From positions 1-64,000 of the forward strand of contig JADZFN010000021.1 of the NCBI GenBank assembly GCA_020849895.1: 64,000 bases of DNA, written 5' to 3'. The notes under the pieces are model-generated. The model was not told the origin of the DNA and did no database searches. It worked only from the letters and a program-made list of their open reading frames with translations. Made by a program: the position numbers and the translations under genes. Of the stretch, positions 54,300 to 61,608 are shown piece after piece; position 1 is the stretch's first letter, and the number at the start of each line of letters is the position of its first letter. The stretch is from Verrucomicrobiia bacterium. Lineage in GTDB: Bacteria; Verrucomicrobiota; Verrucomicrobiia; JABWAM01.

Positions 54300-54464
54300 T
54301 CAGCGGACCGTCAGCGCTCGGGCCATTCCTTCCGGGTCGGCGGGAGAAAGGACGAAGGTCTCTTTCTCGAAGCGCAGGGCGACCGTGGATCGGAGATCGG
54401 TGACCCACGCGCGATAGGCGCGCCAGAGTCTTCCGTTGGAGATCGGCGCTGGATTCGAAATCAT
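54300..54464 (-). CDS. Small ORF resembling the C-terminal end of a bacterial PH domain
   Basis: 54 codons starting MISNPAPISNGRLW and ending VLSPADPEGMARALTVR. The segment VALRFEKETFVLSPADPEGM resembles the last strand and helix of bacterial PH-like proteins. A whole domain would need about 60 more residues upstream, and that DNA encodes the cyclase C-terminus in another frame. It is therefore either a small gene or the remnant of a decayed gene. No clear ribosome binding site. Confidence 0.35.
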   Translation of the reverse strand: MISNPAPISNGRLWRAYRAWVTDLRSTVALRFEKETFVLSPADPEGMARALTVR

Positions 54465-54520
54465 GGAAGGAGGACGGTATGAGATTTCGCGCGAAGCGCG
54501 CGGAGATCGAAGGGGCCGGG

Positions 54521-56617
54521 CTATTTTCGGTCGAAGACAAAAACGCCGTCCCACTGGTCCGGCGGCGCCTGCGCACGGAACGCTTCGCATCGGGCTTTGA
54601 AGAGCGCAGCGCTCGTGTGGTCGGGGCGGATTTTCAAGAGCTCCTCGAAGCGTTCCGCCGCGTGATCGAAGCGGCGCGCGAGATACTCCTTGAACGCGCG
54701 CTCGAAGAGGTCGCGTTCCGCGCGGAGGCCGTCCGCGAGCCCGGCTTCTTCGCCGAGCAGCTCGAACAGTTCCACGGGCGCGCGGCGTCCGTAGACGACC
54801 ACGCGGTCCACCGTCCTCCATGCGAACGCCGCGCCCCCGGCGTGGCGGACCGCCGCTGTAGCGAGGATCGAGGTGCCGTAGGTCTTGTTCAATGTCTCGA
54901 TGCGGCTGGCGAGGTTCACCGTGTCGCCGAGGGCGGTGTAGGCGAAACGCTCGGCGGTGCCGATGTTGCCCACCACGGCTTCCCCCGTGTGGAGCCCGAT
55001 CCGAGCGGCGAGAGGCGGGAGGCGGCGCATCGCGCGCGCTGACGCGATTTCGGCGAGGCGGCGCTGGGTGTCGAGCGCGGCGAAGCAGGCGCGCGCCGCG
55101 TGGTCGGGCAGATCGTTCGGTGCGTTGAACAGGGAGAGCACGCCGTCGCCGAGGTATTTGTCCACCGCGCCGCCCGCGCCGTGGATGGCTGCGGTGACGA
55201 CTTCGAGATAGTCGGAGACCATGGCCACCACCTCATCGGCTTCCCGGGACTCGCTGAGCCGGGTGAAATCGCGAAGGTCGGAGATGAAGATCGTGAGGGC
55301 GCGCATTTCGCCGCCGAGCTGAGCGGCGCGACTCGTGCGGAGGATGTCGCGGACGATTTCGGTCGGCACGTATTTGCCGAAGGAATGGAGGCTCGATTTC
55401 ATGCGGTCCACGGACTCGCCGATGACGGACACCTCCCGCACGAAGGAGCGCGGCGAAGGCTCGGGCGAGATGCGGAACTCGCCGATGCCTGCGAGGCCGC
55501 GGCTGATGCGGTGGAGCGGGGCGGAAATCCTCCGGGAAAGCACGGTGGCGGCGACGAGGGTGACGGCCAGCGCGGCGATGGTGATGCCGCCCGAGACCGC
55601 CGCGTTGCGATAGGCGGGGTTGAGAAAGTCCGAACTGGGTAGGATCACGGCGGCCGTCCAGCGGAGGCCTCCGCTCGCTTCGAAACGGGCGATTGTGGTG
55701 CGATAGGTGGAGCCCTCGAATTCCGAGCTGAACGAAACCGGCGAGCCGACGGGGACGTCCGCGAACGCGGCGCGGTTTTCGGAAAGCGCGTCGGCGAGGG
55801 TCTCAACGGCGCGTTGCACGCCGGGTTGGGCGGGCGACACGACGACGCGCCCCACTTCGTCGAGGAGAAAGACGGCGCCGCGAGGGCTCGGCCGAAGCTG
55901 CGCGAGAAAGACGCCGAGCGTGTTCAAGGGATAGTCCGCTCCAAGGACGCCCGCAGGCGGCGCCAGGGGGTCCCGCCTCAGGGGGAGAGCCGCGGTGATG
56001 CCGCGCCGCCCGTCAATGTAGTCGTACGGCTCGGTCCAGACGAGCGCCCCCGTTTGCATCGCGCGTTGAAACCATGGGCGAGTGCGCGCGTCCATTCGCT
56101 GCGCGGGCGACGGATGCGGCGCGGGCCTTCCGTCGGAAGATAAAAGGCGCAGGTGCTGAATGCCGCCGTCGCGCGAGGGGTCGGCGTCCACGAGCAGGAG
56201 GTTGTTCTCGGCGTCGCGGCGGGCGCCGAAGAACGCGCCGCTGGCCGCGTCGCCCCAGTAGAGTCCCGAAAGATACGGGCGCCAGCGGAGGCGCTCCGCA
56301 AGGGCGTGCGCCAGGCCTTCCCGCTGCGCAGCGTCGAGGGTGGAAGGGGTTTTCTGGCTTTTTGCGATCGAGGAAATTTCCGCGAGGAGCATCGGTGCGC
56401 CGCCGAACAGCGACTCGGCTTGGCGGGTGACCGCACGGCAAACGCTGACGCAGTGCGCGGTCGTCAGGCTTCGAAGCGAACTTCGCGCCATGAAAAACGC
56501 GGTTGTGGCGAGGGCCGACACCGTCCCGAGCAGGGCCACGAGGACCAGGCCCAGGATGGCCGTGCGCAGGTCCACCTGCAGAGGGCCTCGAGGAGCTGCG
56601 GAGAGGCGGGAGGACAT
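54521..56617 (-). CDS. Adenylate/guanylate cyclase with Cache sensor and HAMP domain
   Basis: A 698-residue membrane protein. N-terminal membrane segment (about 18-42), a large periplasmic double-Cache-type sensor (about 50-330; YLSGLYWGD, RPWFQRAMQTGALVWTEPYDYIDG), a second membrane segment (about 335-358), a HAMP linker (RRISAPLHRISRGLAGIGEF) and a class III cyclase domain (about 438-610; LTIFISDLRDFTRLSE, KYLGDGVLSLFNAP, GLHTGEAVVGNIG, YTALGDTVNLASRIE). The tail is TPR-like (AFKEYLARRFDHAAERFEELLKI in part). It would make cAMP (or cGMP) in response to a periplasmic ligand. ATG at 56617 chosen; the upstream frame is low-complexity. Confidence 0.92.
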   Translation of the reverse strand: MSSRLSAAPRGPLQVDLRTAILGLVLVALLGTVSALATTAFFMARSSLRSLTTAHCVSVCRAVTRQAESLFGGAPMLLAEISSIAKSQKTPSTLDAAQREGLAHALAERLRWRPYLSGLYWGDAASGAFFGARRDAENNLLLVDADPSRDGGIQHLRLLSSDGRPAPHPSPAQRMDARTRPWFQRAMQTGALVWTEPYDYIDGRRGITAALPLRRDPLAPPAGVLGADYPLNTLGVFLAQLRPSPRGAVFLLDEVGRVVVSPAQPGVQRAVETLADALSENRAAFADVPVGSPVSFSSEFEGSTYRTTIARFEASGGLRWTAAVILPSSDFLNPAYRNAAVSGGITIAALAVTLVAATVLSRRISAPLHRISRGLAGIGEFRISPEPSPRSFVREVSVIGESVDRMKSSLHSFGKYVPTEIVRDILRTSRAAQLGGEMRALTIFISDLRDFTRLSESREADEVVAMVSDYLEVVTAAIHGAGGAVDKYLGDGVLSLFNAPNDLPDHAARACFAALDTQRRLAEIASARAMRRLPPLAARIGLHTGEAVVGNIGTAERFAYTALGDTVNLASRIETLNKTYGTSILATAAVRHAGGAAFAWRTVDRVVVYGRRAPVELFELLGEEAGLADGLRAERDLFERAFKEYLARRFDHAAERFEELLKIRPDHTSAALFKARCEAFRAQAPPDQWDGVFVFDRK

Positions 56618-56696
56618 CGGCCTCCATGCTAACGCATGCGCCCGCTCCGGCAACCCCGATGACGGGCGACGCCGGTCCGATCCGGCGGAGGCGCTT

Positions 56697-57428
56697 TCAG
56701 TCCAGCGTCTTGCGCTGGGCAGCAAGGAGGTCGGCGACGCCTTTGCGGGCGAGGGCGAGCATGGCCTCAAGCTCGGCGTCGGTAAAGGTGGCCTCCTCCC
56801 CGGATCCCTGCACCTCGATGAAGCGCCCTCCTTCGGTCATCACCACATTCATGTCCACGGAGGCCTCCTTGTCCTCCGCGTAACAGAGGTCGAGAAGCGC
56901 CCGGCCGTTCACGATTCCGACGCTCACCGCGGCGACGCGTTCTTTGAGCGGGCTTTCGGCGAGGAGCTTCGCCTTCAGGAGCTTGTGGAAGGCGAATTCG
57001 AGGGCGACGCAGGCGCCCGTGATCGCGGCGGTGCGCGTGCCGCCGTCGGCCTGGAGGACGTCGCAGTCCACCCAAAGCGTGCGCGCGCCGAGTTTTTCGA
57101 GGTCCACCACGGCGCGGAGCGAGCGACCGATGAGACGCTGGATTTCTTGCGAACGCCCGTCGAGACGCCCCTTGGAAATGTCGCGCGGCTTTCGCTCGCG
57201 GGTGGAGTAGGGGAGCATCGAGTATTCGGCGGTCAACCATCCGCCCGAGACCTTTTGCTCGCGCATCCAGCGCGGCACGGATTCCTCGACGCTGACGGCG
57301 CAGATGACGCGCGTCCTGCCCGATTCGACGAGGACGGACCCCGCGGCTTCAGGGGCGATCTTCGGTCGGAAGCGGATGCAGCGGAGCGCGTCGGGTTTGC
57401 GGCGGTCGGGGCGGGTGGCGGCGGTCAT
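56697..57428 (-). CDS. rph: Ribonuclease PH
   Basis: A 243-residue phosphorolytic 3'-5' exonuclease for tRNA 3' trimming. Signatures: GRTRVICAVSVEESVP, GGWLTAEYSMLPYST, EIQRLIGRSLRAVVDL, LWVDCDVLQADGGTRTAAITGA and the C-terminal VDMNVVMTEGGRFIEVQGSGE (in parts). All active-site arginines and the QADGG phosphate loop are present. Length is typical (about 240). Confidence 0.95.
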   Translation of the reverse strand: MTAATRPDRRKPDALRCIRFRPKIAPEAAGSVLVESGRTRVICAVSVEESVPRWMREQKVSGGWLTAEYSMLPYSTRERKPRDISKGRLDGRSQEIQRLIGRSLRAVVDLEKLGARTLWVDCDVLQADGGTRTAAITGACVALEFAFHKLLKAKLLAESPLKERVAAVSVGIVNGRALLDLCYAEDKEASVDMNVVMTEGGRFIEVQGSGEEATFTDAELEAMLALARKGVADLLAAQRKTLD

Positions 57429-57502
57429 GGCGCGAGCGTGCCGCCGCGCATGAGACGAATCAAGCGCCCCAATCTCCTCGGCATTTTTGGATCGCCCCAA
57501 TG

Positions 57503-57523
57503 GAGTCTTCACGGAAAAGACTC
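57503..57523 (-). terminator. Hairpin after the DUF2334 gene
   Basis: GAGTCTT and AAGACTC are perfect 7-bp arms with a 7-base loop, located 76-96 bases past the DUF2334 stop on the minus strand. It may separate this gene from rph. No T-run. Confidence 0.3.
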
Positions 57524-57598
57524 TTGGGACGATTGGGAAGGCGGAGAAGGGCGGCGTCCGCTTCGAGCGGAGACTCCGTGGTTGAGCGGATCGGGCGT

Positions 57599-58360
57599 TC
57601 AGGCGAACCGGGCGGAAACCCAGTTCCCATAGGGTTCTGGGCGTCGAGATTCGAGCGCGGCTGCGACCGTCCGAAGGATCTGTTTCCAGACGGCCGGAGA
57701 ATTCAGATCGGTCGGATGAATCCCGATGCGCATCGGTTCGGCCTTGCGCAGGCGCCGCGCGAGGAGGGCGTTCCAGGCAAGCGAGGCGCCCCGACGCCAC
57801 GGAGTCCGCGTGCTCCAAACGCAGGAGGGGGCAGGGATCCGCGTGCCCGAAGGGAGATGCACAATCTCGGTGCGGGTCGTGGTGTAAAGGAGCTCCGCTG
57901 CGCGCAGCGCCTCTTCGACCTGTGGATTGAGGAGCCACGCGGGTGCGACGAACCCCTTGGCGCGCAAGCCGTGCGTCGCAAGATCGGAAAGGCCCTGCTG
58001 AACAAGAGGGAACGCGGTTTCCCGATCGAGGGCGAAGAACTCAGCCTCTCGCGCCGTGTAGAGTTCTTCGTAAAACCATCGGCGGAGGCCGCCTTGGAAG
58101 GGACGTTTCGCCGGCTCCTTGGGAAGCGCGTGACACCAGCCGTGAAGGACGATTTCGTGGCCTTCATCCTGCCAGCGCCGCAGCCAACCGACGAGGGCGG
58201 GATGCTGGTCGAGGCGCCCGACGTCGCGGTGGCACGGGATCACGAGCAGACTCAAACGCGCTGCCCCGAGGCGCGTCATCTCGTTCACCTGACGCTGTAC
58301 CGCGTGGAGGTGAAACGGCGAAATGTCATGGATCGAAACGATGAGAGAGCGCGGAGGCAT
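57599..58360 (-). CDS. DUF2334 / polysaccharide deacetylase-like protein
   Basis: A 253-residue protein of the NodB-related DUF2334 group. LIVSIHDISPFHLHAV supplies the first aspartate-histidine region, VIPCHRDVG follows, and GHEIVLHGWCHALP is the H-x-x-x-H-like metal block; MRIGIHPTDL near the end holds another histidine. An ATG 12 bases upstream (58372) is equally possible. No signal peptide. The target polysaccharide or glycolipid is unknown. It lies between ribD and rph on the same strand. Confidence 0.85.
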   Translation of the reverse strand: MPPRSLIVSIHDISPFHLHAVQRQVNEMTRLGAARLSLLVIPCHRDVGRLDQHPALVGWLRRWQDEGHEIVLHGWCHALPKEPAKRPFQGGLRRWFYEELYTAREAEFFALDRETAFPLVQQGLSDLATHGLRAKGFVAPAWLLNPQVEEALRAAELLYTTTRTEIVHLPSGTRIPAPSCVWSTRTPWRRGASLAWNALLARRLRKAEPMRIGIHPTDLNSPAVWKQILRTVAAALESRRPEPYGNWVSARFA

Positions 58361-58430
58361 TGCAGAGGACATCTTTTCGAAGATGGAGGGCGAGTGCGAC
58401 TGTTTTGTGGGAATCCTTCGCCCCGCCCCT

Positions 58431-59591
58431 TCAGAGCCGCGCGCGACGGAGTCTCCGCACGATTCGCCCGCGGGCGAGGAGATCGGAGCCGACGCGCGCA
58501 AGGTGAAGCTTCGAGACGAGGGGGCCGAGGCGCCAGCGGCGGAAACCCGCGCCGGCCACCGCGCGCGTTGCGTGCGCGCCGCCGAGGATTTTCGGCGCGA
58601 TGAAGAACGCGGCTTCATCCACGAGTCCGGCTTCAAAAAAGGATGCGAGGATTTCACCGCCGCCTTCGACGAGGAGGCGGATCATTCCTTCCCGTGCAAG
58701 CGCGCGCAGCGCGGCATGCAGGCTCACGCGCGCCGAGGGCGACCCTTTGCTCGAGGGGAGGCGCACCACACGCGCGCCCGTGCGGGTGAGGCGCGCGACG
58801 CGCGCCTCGGGCGCGCGAGGGCCGACTAGGATCCGGACGCGCGAGGGGTCCGCGCCGATCAATCGGGAAGAGGGCGGGGTGCGCGCGAAGGAATCGAGGA
58901 CCGCGCGGAGCGGTTGTTGGGCGAGCGGACGGCCGCGCGCGTCGCGCGCGGTAAGCGCGGGATCGTCTGCGAGGAGGGTGCCGATTCCGACGAGAACCGC
59001 GTCCGAGGTCGCACGGAGGCGATGGGCGGCCTCTCTCGCCTTTTTCCCGGTGATCCAACGGCTGGCGCCGGCGGTCGTGGCGATTTTTCCGTCGAGACTC
59101 ATCGCGGCCTTGGCGATCACCCACGGATGCTTCTCGACCATCCATCGGTTCCACGCCTCGTTAAGCGCCGCGCATTCGGCAGCGAGAGGATCGCGTTCGA
59201 CGCGGACGCCCGCGCGGCGGAGCCGGCGAAGGCCGCGCCCCGCGTGCGCGGGGTTCGGATCCACGGCGCCGACCACGACCCTTCGGAGGCCGGCGGCGAG
59301 GATGGCGTCGGTGCAGGGGGGGGTGCGACCGTGGGTGGAACAGGGTTCGAGAGTGACGTGCAAGGTGGCGCCGCTGAGGCGGCGATGGCCCCGCCGGGCG
59401 GCGTCGCGAATCGCCTCGATTTCGGCGTGGGGCTGGCCGGCGGCGCGGTGCCATCCTTCTCCGAGAATGCGTCCGTCCTGAACGATCACTGCGCCGACGC
59501 AGGGATTTGGCGAGGTCCGTCCGATTCCCCGTTTCGCCAGCGCGAGCGCGCGGCGCATGAAGGAGCTGCGAAGTTCGGAAGCGGAGGGCAC
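58431..59591 (-). CDS. ribD: Riboflavin biosynthesis deaminase/reductase
   Basis: A 386-residue bifunctional enzyme. The N-terminal deaminase domain has zinc ligands H55 (PHAEIEA, with catalytic E57), C84 and C93 (LEPCSTHGRTPPC). The C-terminal reductase domain starts near 155 (PWVIAKAAMSLDGKIAT) and has LLVEGGGEILASFF. Both steps lead from the GTP cyclohydrolase II product to ribityl-aminouracil phosphate. Other rib genes are not in the window. A short spacer separates it from the divergent DUF5069 gene. Confidence 0.95.
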   Translation of the reverse strand: MPSASELRSSFMRRALALAKRGIGRTSPNPCVGAVIVQDGRILGEGWHRAAGQPHAEIEAIRDAARRGHRRLSGATLHVTLEPCSTHGRTPPCTDAILAAGLRRVVVGAVDPNPAHAGRGLRRLRRAGVRVERDPLAAECAALNEAWNRWMVEKHPWVIAKAAMSLDGKIATTAGASRWITGKKAREAAHRLRATSDAVLVGIGTLLADDPALTARDARGRPLAQQPLRAVLDSFARTPPSSRLIGADPSRVRILVGPRAPEARVARLTRTGARVVRLPSSKGSPSARVSLHAALRALAREGMIRLLVEGGGEILASFFEAGLVDEAAFFIAPKILGGAHATRAVAGAGFRRWRLGPLVSKLHLARVGSDLLARGRIVRRLRRARL

Positions 59592-59736
59592 GGGAGGGAC
59601 GGGGCGCCGGGTCAGCGTAGCTCAAGACGGCGCGAACGCCGAATGGATTTTCGGCTGCTCTCCGCGAAGATTTGCATCCGGCGTCGGGCGCGGCATATTG
59701 GCTCGCTCGTTTCACCTCCTCACTCCCCTCTTCGCC

Positions 59737-60189
59737 ATGGCCAAAATCATTGCCTTCGACCTCACGAAACGTCCGCCCCGCAGTCCTCGCGCGCGCCTGG
59801 GGGGTTACGCCATCCTCCCGCGCATATTGGACAAAGGGCGCGCGGTGATCGCCGGCACGAACGGCGAATACAACTACGCTTGCCCGCTCGATCTGCTTTT
59901 CCTGCGGTATGTGGGGGTGGACGCCGAGAAGCTCAAGGCGCGACTTGCCGCGGGCGACGGCGACGGCGAAATCCTCGCGTGGATCCGTAAAAACGCAACG
60001 AACGCCCGCGCGGATGAGGAGATCGCCACGTGGACGGCCTACATGGATCGGCGCGCGCCCTCCTCGGTGGAGTTGCGCGCCTATTTTCACGATCTGCATG
60101 CAAAACTCGCTCCGGCGCGCGACGACATCGTCACCTGGTTCGACCTTCTCGACCTCGATGATCATGCGTCGTTCGGAGGCCCGGTTTGA
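59737..60189 (+). CDS. DUF5069 protein
   Basis: A 150-residue soluble protein that fits DUF5069: the start FDLTKRPPRSPRARLGGYAILPRILDKGRA and the middle YNYACPLDLLFLRYVGVD are the conserved blocks (quoted in parts of one stretch), with WTAYMDRRAP and DIVTWFDLLDLDD later. Members occur mainly in Verrucomicrobia, Planctomycetes and relatives; function unknown. The FMN reductase gene begins six bases after its stop, so the pair forms an operon. Confidence 0.82.
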   Translation: MAKIIAFDLTKRPPRSPRARLGGYAILPRILDKGRAVIAGTNGEYNYACPLDLLFLRYVGVDAEKLKARLAAGDGDGEILAWIRKNATNARADEEIATWTAYMDRRAPSSVELRAYFHDLHAKLAPARDDIVTWFDLLDLDDHASFGGPV

Positions 60190-60195
60190 AAGTTT

Positions 60196-60735
60196 GTGAT
60201 CCTCGTCGTTTCCGGGACAAATCGCGCGGGCGGCAACACACGGAAGGTGGCCGACCGGGTCTTGAGCGCCTTTCGCGAGGCGCAGATTTCCGCGGAGCTT
60301 CTCGATCTGACAGAACTCCCGTCGGAACTCTTCGCGCCGGACGCCTACGAAACCAAGCCTGCGGCCTTCGGCCGCTTTGCGCGGGCCGTGCTGGAATCGC
60401 ACGGCCTCCTCGTTGTGACGCCCGAATATCAGGGGAGCCTACCGGGAGCGCTCAAGTTGTTCTTGGACATGCTGCCTGCGCCGGAGGCCTTCGAGGGGCG
60501 ACCGGTGGGGTTCGTCGGGCTGTCGGCAGGAGGGAGCGGCGGGGTCCGCCCTGTGGAGCATCTCCAGCAGATCTTCAGCCACGGCAGAGCGCACCTTTAT
60601 CCCGAACGGGTGTTCCTGCCGCGCGTGGATGCGCTCCTTGGAGAGGACGGCCGGTTTCGCGATGCTCGCCTGGAAGAACGCTTGCGGCGGCAGGCAAAGG
60701 GGTTTGCGGAGTTCGTCCGCCGCCTTCGGTCCTGA
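60196..60735 (+). CDS. NAD(P)H-dependent FMN reductase
   Basis: A 179-residue flavodoxin-fold protein. The FMN phosphate loop is SGTNRAGGNTRKVAD near the start and the second FMN block is VVTPEYQGSLPGALKLFLDM (P-E-Y-x-x-S motif). LSAGGSGGVRPVEHL is the third loop. Such enzymes reduce FMN or quinones and azo dyes. GTG at 60196 is the only start that keeps the loop. Next to ribD across a divergent region, so a flavin link is possible. Confidence 0.9.
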   Translation: MILVVSGTNRAGGNTRKVADRVLSAFREAQISAELLDLTELPSELFAPDAYETKPAAFGRFARAVLESHGLLVVTPEYQGSLPGALKLFLDMLPAPEAFEGRPVGFVGLSAGGSGGVRPVEHLQQIFSHGRAHLYPERVFLPRVDALLGEDGRFRDARLEERLRRQAKGFAEFVRRLRS

Positions 60736-60860
60736 AGGCTTTCTTCGGAGGCCTATTCTTCGGACTTGCGCGATGCGGAGTCGTATCTTATGGAAAGCGC
60801 CCGCCAGTGTCCGTGCGAAACCCGCGGCGCTTGGCCGAGTGAACCCGCTTGCCCTGATCC

Positions 60861-61514
60861 ATGGCGAACATCTTCCCGCGCGAGGCGAATCGCGTCTTTC
60901 CTCAGATTGTAATCGGGGTGTCGCTGGTCGGCGCGATTGTGGTGGGCGCCCTTTGGTACTACTTCACGCCCAAGTATGTGCGCGTGGGTTACATGCCGGT
61001 CCAGCCGGTCGCCTTCAATCACGAACTGCACGTGACGCAGCTCGGGCTCGACTGCCGCTACTGCCACCAGAACGTGGAGCGTTCGGCGAACTCGACGATT
61101 CCGAGCACTCAGACGTGCATGGCGTGCCATCAGAACGTCAAGACGGACAGTCCGAAGCTCGCGGCGTTGCGCGAAAGCTGGCAGACGGGCCTGCCCGTGC
61201 GTTGGGTGCGCGTCCACAAGGCGCCCGACTTCGTCTATTTCAATCATTCGGCGCACGTGAACCGCGGGGTCAGTTGCGCGCACTGCCACGGTGCGGTGAA
61301 TCACATGCCGGTCTTGTATCACGATCAGCCGCAAAGCATGAGTTGGTGCCTCGAATGTCATCGCGATCCCGCTGCGAAAATCCGGCCGCCCGACAAGGTC
61401 TTCGATCTCGACTGGCGCGCGCCTACCCCCGAAGCCCAACGCGAGCTGGGCGCGAAGCTCGTCAAGGAGTGGGGTGTCAACCCGCCCGTGACGTGCGCGG
61501 GATGCCACCGATGA
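60861..61514 (+). CDS. actA: Alternative complex III subunit A, pentaheme cytochrome c
   Basis: A 217-residue protein with one N-terminal membrane segment (about 14-34) and five C-x-x-C-H heme sites: CRYCH (65-69), CMACH (86-90), CAHCH (139-143), CLECH (163-167) and CAGCH (212-216). This matches ActA of alternative complex III, the quinol:electron acceptor oxidoreductase that replaces cytochrome bc1 in many Bacteroidota, Chloroflexi and Verrucomicrobia. Located in the inner membrane facing the periplasm. ActB starts 94 bases downstream. Confidence 0.93.
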   Translation: MANIFPREANRVFPQIVIGVSLVGAIVVGALWYYFTPKYVRVGYMPVQPVAFNHELHVTQLGLDCRYCHQNVERSANSTIPSTQTCMACHQNVKTDSPKLAALRESWQTGLPVRWVRVHKAPDFVYFNHSAHVNRGVSCAHCHGAVNHMPVLYHDQPQSMSWCLECHRDPAAKIRPPDKVFDLDWRAPTPEAQRELGAKLVKEWGVNPPVTCAGCHR

Positions 61515-61608
61515 AGATGCTGGAAGATGGAAGCCGGAATCCGAAATCCCTGATGCCCCGCCCGATTCTCTCCTCCCGCTTCACGCACCGAACTTGCCGC
61601 TTTCTTCC

